A stretch of DNA of 6,163 nucleotides, from positions 1 to 6,163 of the forward strand of contig JAGQRC010000243.1 of the NCBI GenBank assembly GCA_020425835.1, in the 5' to 3' direction. Below are positions 1 to 6,116 of this stretch, in pieces; within the stretch, counting starts at the first letter, position 1; the number at the start of each line of letters is the position of its first letter. Position numbers and translations under genes: made by a program. The DNA comes from Planctomycetota bacterium (GTDB lineage: Bacteria; Planctomycetota; UBA8108; UBA1146; JAJFFE01). The notes under the pieces are model-generated. The model was not told the origin of the DNA, did not search any database, and saw only the letters and a list, made by a program, of their open reading frames with translations.

Positions 1-204
1 GTCTCCGTTGCCCTTCCCTCGCGACTCGGGGACAACGGCGTTCACGCGGACCGAGGCGCTCGACGACCGTGCGAGCGGGGGCAGCTTGCCCAAAGCCGAA
101 GCCGCCTCGTACTGCCGGCCGTTCGTGCGTCGTGGCGCGGCTCGATCGATCCCCATCAGCAACAACGCGCCGCCACACTGCCACGGCTCTCTCTCGAAGA
201 TCAC
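1..204 (-). CDS. possible 5' end of an unrecognised gene, cut by the window edge
   Basis: On the minus strand a frame stays open from a GTG at 204 (stop TGA at 208-210) to the window edge, giving 68 residues. The GTG is preceded by GGAG with a 7-nt gap, a reasonable ribosome binding site. An in-frame ATG lies at 156 but has no such site. The translation includes GRQYEAASALGKLPPLARSS, and about four fifths of third codon positions from the ATG onward are G or C, which fits coding in this genome. I do not recognise a family. It would be divergent from the HEAT-repeat gene at 354. Other frames through this stretch are also open, as is common at this GC content, so the gene may not be real. Confidence 0.25.
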   Translation of the reverse strand, partial: MIFEREPWQCGGALLLMGIDRAAPRRTNGRQYEAASALGKLPPLARSSSASVRVNAVVPESRGKGNGD

Positions 205-353
205 GACTCATCTCCGGCTTGTCTCGTGGGATTCGACGGGGACAATCTATCCGAATCCCGACGAATCTCAGGTTTCCGCAGAAGATCCGTCGGTCGGCGT
301 CGACTCCACAAGGGTGGGTGATTCACCAGGGCGCGTCCGGATGGGAGAGTCGA
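205..353. other. upstream region of the HEAT-repeat gene
   Basis: This stretch separates the possible minus-strand fragment from the HEAT-repeat gene and should hold its promoter. The only clear signal is the ribosome binding site at its right end. TTGTCT at 219-224 followed by CAATCT at 243-248 is a poor sigma-70-like pair that I do not call. I see no repeats or RNA gene. Confidence 0.4.
343..349 (+). promoter_or_regulatory. ribosome binding site that fixes the HEAT-repeat gene start
   Basis: GGGAGAG lies 4 nt before the ATG at 354. That ATG is followed at once by a clear signal peptide, so it is chosen over the in-frame ATG at 69, which would add 95 Arg/Ser-rich residues with no protein character in front of the signal sequence. 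Confidence 0.8.
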
Positions 354-1748
354 ATGCGGAATCGTCGTCGAAGGACGGCGCGGTCGACGATCGCGCTGCT
401 GCTCCTCGTGCTCGCGGCTCCACTCGCGCGGGCCGACAGTTGGATGCCGTTCCGAGGCATGCGAAGGGTCGATGCCACGGGTCACCGCTACGTGGTCATC
501 GAGCCCAAGGGGTCCGATGCGTCGTACCAGCTGGTCCGCGCCGCGGAGGGATCCGACGCGGTGCCGGAGATCCGGGACGCCGTCGCCGAAGTGAGATCCG
601 GGGACGCCGTCCTCGCTCGCGGGTCCCTTCCCTTCACCCCCGTCGATGTCATCGTCCTCCCGGCGGGGTCCGGTTTCGTGCTGCTCGACGTCTACGGCAA
701 TCTCGGCTACGGCGACGTCGTCTCCTTCATCGGTGAGAGCGGCGCGCGCGGTCCGAGCCTCGCCCTGAACGAGATCTTCCCCGACGAGGAGTGCGAAGCG
801 TTCCTGCACACCGCTTCGAGCATCTGGTGGCGAGTCTTTTTTTTTAATGATACGGCGACCACCGAGATCGTCCTGGTCTCGCACTCGAGCGTGCGCGCCG
901 TGCGTTGGAGCGACGGTCGAGTTCGCAAGACGGAGGCCGAGGACATCGTCCGTGCCCTCCGCGATGGAGATCCCCGTCGACGACAGCTCGCACTCGACGT
1001 GGCCATCACGAGCTTGCCGAAAGAGCTCGCGCTCGAAGCGGGGAGACGGATCCAGCCGAACCCGCGGGAGCCCCTCACCCTTCGCCTCCGCGCCGCGATC
1101 CTCCTCGCGCATCACGGCGACACGAGCGGCAAGACGCTGATCCACTCGACAGCTTTCGATCCCCCGGACACCGTCTCTGCCGCCGACCGAGACTACGCGA
1201 TCGAGGTCTCCGGCATGATGCTCGGCGCCGCTGCGATCGAGCCTCTGCGCGCGCTGCTCCGAGGGCCGGCGGGCCCCCATTGGGGGAGCGCGCTGGACGC
1301 GTTCGCCTCGATCGGGGAGGCGGCGGTTCCGACCCTGATCACGATGCTCGAGGAGCGATCGGAGTCGGCGGACTACTGCGGTGGCGCGGCGCACGTCCTC
1401 GCGAAGATCGGCTCGAGACATGCGCTCGACGCCTTGCTCCGGGCGATCTCCGATCCGCGTGAGTTCGTTGCGAACGCCGCAGCGAACGCGGCCATCTCGA
1501 TCGGCGGGGAGTCGATCGTGGGCCGCCTGATCGAGGTCCTCGCGCAGGGCTCGACCCAGGATTCCCGCATCGCCTCCGCGCTCGAGAAGTGGAAGCACCC
1601 CGGCGCGGCGGAGGCGCTCCTCGCGGCGTGGGATCGCACGGGGGACCGCTTCACGATCCGCACGATTCGCGAGGCGCTTCGCTTCCAGACCGGTGTCGAC
1701 CACGGGGACGATCCGAGAACGTGGCGTGAGTCCCTCGGGATCCGGTGA
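354..1748 (+). CDS. exported HEAT-repeat protein (carries embedded adapter sequence)
   Basis: The predicted protein has 464 residues. Residues 1-27 form a signal peptide: a basic stretch (RNRRRRTAR), a leucine-rich core and an ARA cleavage site before D28, so the protein is exported across the inner membrane. Residues 28-160 form a beta-rich domain ending in SSIWWR; it resembles N-terminal domains I associate with planctomycete proteins, though I cannot name a family. From about residue 198 to 440 helical pairs of HEAT/PBS-lyase-like type follow, for example AAVPTLITMLEE and ALDALLRAISDP; such arrays usually bind other proteins. No catalytic motif is visible. Residues 162-172 (FFFNDTATTEI) are translated Illumina P5 oligonucleotide, not native. 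The frame is open on both sides, so this is probably one gene whose native residues there were replaced or interrupted. It is probably cotranscribed with the FG-GAP gene 54 bp downstream. Confidence 0.85.
   Translation: MRNRRRRTARSTIALLLLVLAAPLARADSWMPFRGMRRVDATGHRYVVIEPKGSDASYQLVRAAEGSDAVPEIRDAVAEVRSGDAVLARGSLPFTPVDVIVLPAGSGFVLLDVYGNLGYGDVVSFIGESGARGPSLALNEIFPDEECEAFLHTASSIWWRVFFFNDTATTEIVLVSHSSVRAVRWSDGRVRKTEAEDIVRALRDGDPRRRQLALDVAITSLPKELALEAGRRIQPNPREPLTLRLRAAILLAHHGDTSGKTLIHSTAFDPPDTVSAADRDYAIEVSGMMLGAAAIEPLRALLRGPAGPHWGSALDAFASIGEAAVPTLITMLEERSESADYCGGAAHVLAKIGSRHALDALLRAISDPREFVANAAANAAISIGGESIVGRLIEVLAQGSTQDSRIASALEKWKHPGAAEALLAAWDRTGDRFTIRTIREALRFQTGVDHGDDPRTWRESLGIR
837..869 (+). 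other. Illumina P5 flow-cell oligonucleotide embedded in the assembly (artefact)
   Basis: Nine T (837-845) are followed by AATGATACGGCG at 846-857 and ACCACCGAGATC at 858-869. Together the last 24 bases match the start of the Illumina P5 oligonucleotide exactly. The version grafted on flow cells carries a T10 linker in front, which explains the T run in otherwise GC-rich DNA. The match stops where P5 would continue with TACAC, and the host-like sequence resumes with GTCCTGGTC. The last few bases, such as GAGATC, could be shared by adapter and genome, so the right edge is uncertain by a few bases. The translation FFFNDTATTEI is a known adapter signature in predicted proteins. The segment keeps the reading frame. 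Confidence 0.97.
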
Positions 1749-1794
1749 TACCGTGTCGAGCACGAGGCCGTCTTCACGGCCCATCGGACGTCGG

Positions 1795-1799
1795 GGGAG
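1795..1799 (+). promoter_or_regulatory. ribosome binding site of the FG-GAP gene
   Basis: GGGAG within a G-rich run (1793-1800) lies 3 nt before the ATG at 1803. It sits in the 54-bp gap after the HEAT-repeat gene, which shows no terminator hairpin, in keeping with cotranscription. Confidence 0.7.
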
Positions 1800-1802
1800 A
1801 CC

Positions 1803-3458
1803 ATGGCACGACTTCGCTCGATCTTCGCGTTCGCGTGCGTCGCAGCCCTCGCGACGACCATGCCCGCGCCTCTCGTCGGGCAGCCGCCGACCTACGTGGA
1901 CGAAACTGCGTTGAGATGGAACGCGCCCGCCGCGGTCTCCACCGAGGACGTCGAGGAGAAGAGCTACGCGTGGGGTGATGTCGATCACGATGGCGACATC
2001 GACCTGGTCGTCGCGCGGAAGCAACCCTGGACGGTCCCCGGACGTCGCACGAACGTCCTGTTCCTCAACGAGGGCGGAGTGCTCACCGACCGGACCTCGA
2101 CCTTCGCCGTCGATTCCGATGTGCCGGGCGACCAGGGATTCCTGACCCCGACCTGTGATCGCGACATCCGACTCGCCGATCTCGACGGCGATGGCTGGCT
2201 CGACATCGTGACCGCGTGCGCCCTGTCCGACGGCACGCCGAAGGAGATCTCGCACCCTCGCATCTACCGAAACCTGGGATCGGCGTCGGGGACTTGGCTC
2301 GGCTTTCGGTACGAAGATGCGCGGATCCCCCAGTTGGAGGGGTTCGCGCCGAGCGGGTTCCCTCACGCGCCGCGCTTCATCGAGGTCGCGGTCGGCGACA
2401 TCGACGCGGACGGCGATCTCGATCTCTACTTCACCGACCACGATCTCGGTGGCACACAGACCTGGGACTTCGACGACCGACTCCTGATCAACGACGGCAA
2501 TGGCTACTTCGCCGACGCGACGACGACCTCGTTCCTCGGCACCGCCTTCTTCGGCTATCCCTTCGCCGTCTCGTGGATGGGTACGGCGGCCGTCATCGCC
2601 GACATGGACCGCGACGGCATGCCGGACCTCGTCAAGCAGTCGGCCCTGGCGGCGCCGCTCTACACGGGGATCGCGCTGAACGACCCGGGAACCCCAGGGA
2701 CCTTCTCGGAGTACGCCATCCCCTACACGGGCGCCGGCTACCACGTCGACGTCGGCGACCTCAATGGCGACGGCTGGCAGGACCTCGTGATCGCCGACAA
2801 CGGCCCGGATCGCTACCTCCTGAATCAGGGTTTCGGCTCCGGTGTGCCGACCTTCTCGCTGGAGAGCTTCTCGTTCGTCCAGGGACAGGACGACGGGTTC
2901 TCGAGCGACATCGTCATCGCGGATCTCGATCTCGATGGCTTCCCGGAGGTGTTGATCGCCGACATCGATGTCGACATTCCTGGCTGCAATCGCCGCCTGC
3001 ACCTCTATCACAATCAAGCCGACCCACCGAACGTCACGCTCCTCGAGTCGGGGGTGCAGGAGCCGTGGAAGCCGAACGGAGTGCACGACGTCGCGGTGTT
3101 CGACGTCGATGGGGACGCGTGGCCCGATCTCGTGATCGGCACCTGCGCCGGGACCGAAGTCTGGATCGGCGTTGCTCCTCTCCCCGCATTCGTCCGGGGC
3201 GACGCGAACGCCGATCAGAATCTCGACATCGCCGACGCGGTTCGGATCCTCGGTTTCCTGTTCCTCGGTCTCGCCCCGCTCGACTGCCTCGATGCGGCGG
3301 ACGTCAACGATGATGGGTCGCTCGACATCAGCGATCCCCTGTTCGTCGTCGCTCGGCTGTTCACCGGCGGCAGCGCGATCCCGGTTCCGAACCCCGGTTG
3401 CGGGGTGGATCCGACCCCCGATGGACTCGACTGCGCGATCTTCGCGGCTTGCCCGTGA
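1803..3458 (+). CDS. secreted FG-GAP/VCBS-repeat beta-propeller protein with dockerin-like C-terminus
   Basis: The protein has 551 residues. A signal peptide covers about residues 1-27 (hydrophobic core IFAFACVAALATTM, likely cleavage near VGQ). Seven Asp-rich calcium loops of FG-GAP/VCBS type follow, starting near D59, D126, D199, D267, D319, D374 and D434 (for example DLDGDGWLDIV), spaced 52-73 residues, as expected for a seven-bladed propeller like that of integrin alpha chains. The C-terminus has two dockerin-type loops with ligands at loop positions 1, 3, 5, 9 and 12: D467/N469/D471/D475/D478 and D500/N502/D504/D508/D511. A tail with C533, C544 and C550 ends the protein; C495 lies between the loops. 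The likely role is a calcium-stabilised extracellular binding or surface protein; the ligand is unknown. No catalytic domain is fused, so a cellulosome-type enzyme is not supported. It ends 10 bp from the stop of the convergent transporter gene. Confidence 0.9.
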   Translation: MARLRSIFAFACVAALATTMPAPLVGQPPTYVDETALRWNAPAAVSTEDVEEKSYAWGDVDHDGDIDLVVARKQPWTVPGRRTNVLFLNEGGVLTDRTSTFAVDSDVPGDQGFLTPTCDRDIRLADLDGDGWLDIVTACALSDGTPKEISHPRIYRNLGSASGTWLGFRYEDARIPQLEGFAPSGFPHAPRFIEVAVGDIDADGDLDLYFTDHDLGGTQTWDFDDRLLINDGNGYFADATTTSFLGTAFFGYPFAVSWMGTAAVIADMDRDGMPDLVKQSALAAPLYTGIALNDPGTPGTFSEYAIPYTGAGYHVDVGDLNGDGWQDLVIADNGPDRYLLNQGFGSGVPTFSLESFSFVQGQDDGFSSDIVIADLDLDGFPEVLIADIDVDIPGCNRRLHLYHNQADPPNVTLLESGVQEPWKPNGVHDVAVFDVDGDAWPDLVIGTCAGTEVWIGVAPLPAFVRGDANADQNLDIADAVRILGFLFLGLAPLDCLDAADVNDDGSLDISDPLFVVARLFTGGSAIPVPNPGCGVDPTPDGLDCAIFAACP

Positions 3459-3468
3459 AGCGCGGCGC

Positions 3469-5094
3469 TCAGTCCGCGCTCGGCTCGAGCTCGCGTTCGA
3501 TCGGTGCCGCTCCCGCCGGCGTCCCCCGCGGCGCGTTCAGCCGCTCGAGGTGGAGCACGATGCGACAGAGGTGATGGGTGACTCGCCGAAGCCATCGGCT
3601 CGCGCGCAACGCGTGCGATGACGACTCGAGCGCGATGAGGTGCCGGCTCGTCTCCACGAGGACGCGGGCTCGATAGGTCGGGAGCCAAGCCTCGAGGTCC
3701 GTCCAGAGTGCGGTCATCTCGGGACGGAGCGCTTCCCCCACGAAGTCCGAGCGACGCGCTCGATCGAACGCCGCGCCGACGCGTTCACCCATCTGACGGA
3801 GATCGCGGTCCCGATCGTCGAGGGTCCATCGATCGAGGCTCCGACACCGGCGAGACAGCCGGTCGAGATGGTCGAGAACGTGAAGGGCCTCCGACCAACG
3901 CTCCGCCGCCCGCGCCTCGAGGTCGCGCTCCGAGAGCGGCTCCAGGTAACGGCGCGTCTCCTCGACGGCGCGCGACGCCTCCCCCGTGCGAGCTTCGCCC
4001 GCGGTTCCTCCGCGCAGGCGGACCGCGAGCACCTCGAACAACCGTCGAGCGATGCGTTGCAGGGTGGTCACCGCGGCACCGAGCGCGAGATCGGGGTCGC
4101 GCAGCAGCGACGGCTCGAGACCGCGGGTCAGGGCGTCCTCACGTCCGGGGATCATCCGCTCGATCATTCTCGAAAACGGGGAGGTCACCGGCAACACCGC
4201 GACCACGCCGAGCGCGTTGAAGAAGGTGTGGAAGCCGACCAGCGCCAGCTCGGGGCTCTCCTCCAGCACGTTCGGGAAGAGATGCGGAAGGAGCCGGGTG
4301 TAGGGCACGAGGATCAGGAACGCCATGACGCCGGTCAGCAAGTTGTAGAAGACGTGTGCGAAGCCCGTGCGGCGTGCCTGGGTGCTTCCACCGAGCGCCG
4401 CGAGGAGCGCAGTGAAGGTGGTGCCGACGTCCATGCCGATGACCATGGCCGCCGCTTGGGAGAAGGAGATCGCACCGGCGTGGACCGCGGTCAACGCCGT
4501 CGCCACTCCCGCGCTCGACGATTGCGTCACCAGCGTCAGGACGATGCCGATCAACACCAGGAGTGCGCGACCTCCCCAAGTATCGGGGGGAAAGGTCTCC
4601 GGGGTGACCGCCCCCTCGAAGCCGGCGAGCGCCGACTGCATGGTGTCGATCCCGACGAAGATCAACCCGAAGCCGGCGAACGCCGACCCCAACGTCGCCC
4701 ATCGACCGCGACCGAAAACACGGGCGAGCGCACCGACGAACACGAACGCGGGGAGGAGGCTCCCCAGATCGAGGCGCAGCCCGAACAGCGCCACGCCCCA
4801 GCCGGTGATGGTGGTGCCGATGTTCGCACCGAAGATGATGCCGAGTGCTTGCGGGAAGGTCATCGCTCCGGCGCCGACGAGACCGACCGCGGCAACGGTG
4901 GTCACGCTCGACGACTGAACGATCGCGGTGGCAACCGCGCCGGTCACGGCGCCCGACGTCGGGCTCCGGGTGAAGCGGACGATGACGCTCCGGACCGCGC
5001 GGCTCACGAGGCGATCGAGACCATCGGTCATGAGCGTCACGCCGAGGAGGAAGAGCCCCAACGCGCCGAGTAGATGGAGGATCGGAAGGAACAC
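3469..5094 (-). CDS. Na+/phosphate cotransporter (NptA/PNaS) family protein with PhoU-like C-terminal domain
   Basis: The GTG start at 5094 gives 541 residues. The N-terminal half is membrane-embedded and shows the inverted repeat typical of the Na/Pi cotransporter (SLC34-like, NptA/YjbB) family: two QSSS motifs (residues 60-63 and 191-194), each followed by a Gly-rich GTT motif (GANIGTT at 89-95, GMDVGTT at 220-226). FHTFFNALG at 288-296 is another family-like helix. Residues about 333-521 are charged and helical, matching the cytosolic PhoU-like domain found in bacterial members. The family carries phosphate across the inner membrane with sodium; the substrate here is inferred from the family. 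The GTG is preferred because it follows GAGAGGGGG and begins directly with the first membrane helix (FLPILHLLGALGLFLLG). The ATG at 5166 lacks a ribosome binding site and lies in a hairpin loop. The gene is downstream of the MerR-type regulator on the same strand. Confidence 0.9.
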   Translation of the reverse strand: MFLPILHLLGALGLFLLGVTLMTDGLDRLVSRAVRSVIVRFTRSPTSGAVTGAVATAIVQSSSVTTVAAVGLVGAGAMTFPQALGIIFGANIGTTITGWGVALFGLRLDLGSLLPAFVFVGALARVFGRGRWATLGSAFAGFGLIFVGIDTMQSALAGFEGAVTPETFPPDTWGGRALLVLIGIVLTLVTQSSSAGVATALTAVHAGAISFSQAAAMVIGMDVGTTFTALLAALGGSTQARRTGFAHVFYNLLTGVMAFLILVPYTRLLPHLFPNVLEESPELALVGFHTFFNALGVVAVLPVTSPFSRMIERMIPGREDALTRGLEPSLLRDPDLALGAAVTTLQRIARRLFEVLAVRLRGGTAGEARTGEASRAVEETRRYLEPLSERDLEARAAERWSEALHVLDHLDRLSRRCRSLDRWTLDDRDRDLRQMGERVGAAFDRARRSDFVGEALRPEMTALWTDLEAWLPTYRARVLVETSRHLIALESSSHALRASRWLRRVTHHLCRIVLHLERLNAPRGTPAGAAPIERELEPSAD

Positions 5095-5098
5095 GCCG

Positions 5099-5108
5099 CC
5101 CCCTCTCC
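5099..5108 (-). promoter_or_regulatory. ribosome binding site that fixes the transporter GTG start
   Basis: On the minus strand GGAGAGGGGG ends 4 nt before the GTG at 5094. The upstream ATG at 5166 is preceded by CTTCCCGACGCG, which has no Shine-Dalgarno character. Confidence 0.65.
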
Positions 5109-5151
5109 ACCCCGGGGCCGGAACGATGCTTCGACGGACTGAGGGACCTTG

Positions 5152-5175
5152 CGACGCGCGTACCATCGCGCGTCG
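5152..5175. repeat. perfect 9-bp inverted repeat with 6-nt loop upstream of the transporter gene
   Basis: CGACGCGCG (5152-5160) and CGCGCGTCG (5167-5175) are exact reverse complements around TACCAT. It lies 57 bp before the transporter GTG. It could be an operator palindrome or an RNA hairpin in the leader. No T run follows on either strand, so it is not a classic intrinsic terminator. Confidence 0.6.
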
Positions 5176-5204
5176 GGAAGTGCGGCAGGGGTTCGCGCCG
5201 CCGA

Positions 5205-5228
5205 GGAGGGGGAGCGGGTTCCCCCTCC
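5205..5228 (-). terminator. hairpin directly after the MerR-type gene, terminator-like but without a U tract
   Basis: GGAGGGGGA (5205-5213) and TCCCCCTCC (5220-5228) pair perfectly over 9 bp with a 6-nt loop. Read on the minus strand the hairpin starts 9 nt after the regulator's stop codon, the usual place for a terminator or an mRNA-stabilising stem. The sequence beyond it (TCGGCGGCGC) has no U run, so efficient intrinsic termination is uncertain. Some read-through into the transporter gene is possible. Confidence 0.45.
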
Positions 5229-5236
5229 CGCATTCT

Positions 5237-5992
5237 TCACGCGTCCGACCGACGGCGCAACGATCCTCGCCCCGCGCCGCCCGCGGCTCGCGCCCGAGTC
5301 ACGAAGTCGAACACTTCGGCCGTGAGCCCCATCGACGAGGCGATCCCCGGTTCCCGCTCCAACATCGTCCCCGCCGAGCGCGCGATTCCGGCGTCTCCTC
5401 CGGTGAACTCGGCGACCAGTCCGTCCCAACGTCGCACGAGCGACTGGACATCCTCGTCCTCCGGAGAAGCCTTCCGCTCCATCGCGGTCCGCACTTCCTC
5501 GATCAATCGAGGCCACTCCGCCTCGACCTCCCGAATCCGCTCCTCCCCCACGGCTCGTCGCCGCTCCGCCAGTTGCTCGAGCTGCTCGGTGGTGTAGTAC
5601 TTCTGCACGGTCTGGATCTCCTTCAGTGTCTCCAAGAGCTCGTCCCCGGTGGTTCTTCCGATCACGGTCATCCGCCGCGACAGTCCATCCAGGTGCTGCT
5701 CGAGCCGTTCGAGCTCCTCGATCTGCTCGCGAAGGCGTGTCCGATGCAGCTCGACCAGCTGCAACGCCGAGTAGCGACCGTCGTCGAGGCAGCCCGCGAT
5801 CTCGTCGAGCGACATCCCGAGCTGTCTCAGCGAGAGGATTTGCTGGAGCCGCGACAAGTCGTCGTGGGTGTAGACGCGGTGCCCCGCTCCCGTATGGTGA
5901 GAGGGCGACAGCAGCCCGATTTCGTCGTAGTGATGCAGTGTCCGCACCGAGATCCCCGTTCGTGCGGCGATCTCTCCGACCTTCATGCGCAT
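5237..5992 (-). CDS. MerR-family transcriptional regulator with TipAS-type ligand-binding domain
   Basis: The protein has 251 residues. Residues 3-70 are a MerR winged helix-turn-helix (MKVGEIAARTGISVRTLHHY, then EIGLLSP and the wing around GHRVYT). Residues about 77-110 form the antiparallel dimerisation coiled coil. Residues about 131-235 match the TipAS type, including KYYTTEQLEQLAERR and the acidic linker PEDEDVQSLVRRW. TipAS domains in actinomycetes bind thiopeptide antibiotics, and relatives sense other bulky compounds; the ligand here is unknown. The only cysteine is C68, so metal or redox sensing of MerR/SoxR kind is unlikely. The start at 5992 is chosen because AAGGAAAGGA lies 8 nt upstream and because the longer form from 6037 would begin upstream of the promoter -10 element. 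It is probably an activator of its own promoter and perhaps of the transporter gene 142 bp downstream. Confidence 0.9.
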   Translation of the reverse strand: MRMKVGEIAARTGISVRTLHHYDEIGLLSPSHHTGAGHRVYTHDDLSRLQQILSLRQLGMSLDEIAGCLDDGRYSALQLVELHRTRLREQIEELERLEQHLDGLSRRMTVIGRTTGDELLETLKEIQTVQKYYTTEQLEQLAERRRAVGEERIREVEAEWPRLIEEVRTAMERKASPEDEDVQSLVRRWDGLVAEFTGGDAGIARSAGTMLEREPGIASSMGLTAEVFDFVTRARAAGGAGRGSLRRRSDA

Positions 5993-6000
5993 CGCTGGAG

Positions 6001-6010
6001 TCCTTTCCTT
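6001..6010 (-). promoter_or_regulatory. ribosome binding site of the MerR-type gene
   Basis: AAGGAAAGGA on the minus strand lies 8 nt before the ATG at 5992. A second ATG two codons later (5986) is less well spaced. Confidence 0.75.
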
Positions 6011-6022
6011 CGAGGAGGTCCG

Positions 6023-6053
6023 AGGGTACGACCTCACGCAGCGTGAGGAACAA
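6023..6053 (-). promoter_or_regulatory. MerR-type promoter with 19-bp spacer, driving the regulator gene
   Basis: On the minus strand a -35-like TTGTTC (6053-6048) and a -10-like TACCCT (6028-6023) are separated by exactly 19 bp, 2 bp more than the usual 17. Over-long spacers of 19-20 bp are the hallmark of promoters activated by MerR-family proteins, which twist the DNA to realign the two elements. Each hexamer matches the sigma-70 consensus at only 3 of 6 positions. Transcription would start near 6016, giving a leader of about 24 nt that contains the ribosome binding site. Confidence 0.7.
6032..6048. promoter_or_regulatory. operator palindrome of the MerR-type regulator
   Basis: CCTCACG (6032-6038) and CGTGAGG (6042-6048) are exact reverse complements separated by CAG. 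The palindrome fills nearly all of the 19-bp spacer and overlaps the last base of the -35 element, which is where MerR dimers bind. Confidence 0.75.
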
Positions 6054-6083
6054 CGTGTTTCCTCGAAGACCCTGTTCCTCGAT

Positions 6084-6103
6084 ATGCCGACTTATGCCGA
6101 CTA
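6084..6103. repeat. short tandem direct repeat
   Basis: Two 10-bp units, ATGCCGACTT and ATGCCGACTA, lie side by side and differ in one base. They sit between the possible gene end at 6117 and the MerR-type promoter. This may be chance or a binding site; nothing else supports a role. Confidence 0.4.
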
Positions 6104-6116
6104 CATGCGTTGGAGG

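Noticed and set aside
219..248. TTGTCT and CAATCT as a promoter for the HEAT-repeat gene
   Set aside because: The -10 match is too poor to call in unsupported sequence.
69..353. N-terminal extension of the HEAT-repeat protein from the ATG at 69
   Set aside because: It would put 95 Arg/Ser-rich residues before a proper signal peptide, and the ATG at 354 has a well-spaced ribosome binding site.
8..736. 242-codon plus-strand frame at the left edge
   Set aside because: It runs into the HEAT-repeat gene in another frame, where its translation becomes Arg/Gly-rich low-complexity sequence, and it has no ribosome binding site.
837..845. T9 run read as an intrinsic terminator or slippery site
   Set aside because: There is no GC hairpin before it, and it abuts exact P5 sequence, so it is the flow-cell linker.
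847..1140. Small plus-strand frame beginning MIRRPPRSS
   Set aside because: Its first codons are translated adapter in another frame, and the rest is a shadow of the HEAT-repeat gene.
201..3086. 961-codon open frame on the minus strand antisense to both plus-strand genes
   Set aside because: Its Arg/Asp/Val-rich translation is the shadow of GC-rich, Asp-rich coding on the plus strand, and it runs across a gene boundary and the adapter. The sense frames have signal peptides, ribosome binding sites and recognisable repeats.
3459..3468. Terminator between the convergent FG-GAP and transporter genes
   Set aside because: The gap is only 10 bp and no hairpin with a T run is evident around it.
3640..5073. 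477-codon open frame on the plus strand opposite the transporter gene
   Set aside because: The translation is Arg/Glu/His-rich with no domain character, while the minus strand encodes a clear Na/Pi transporter with both QSSS motifs.
4139..5233. 364-codon minus-strand frame overlapping the transporter
   Set aside because: It is a frame-shifted shadow of the transporter, rich in Arg and His, and lacks membrane segments.
5993..6037. Longer MerR-type protein from the start at 6037
   Set aside because: That start codon lies inside the operator, upstream of the -10 element, so it would not be on the transcript.
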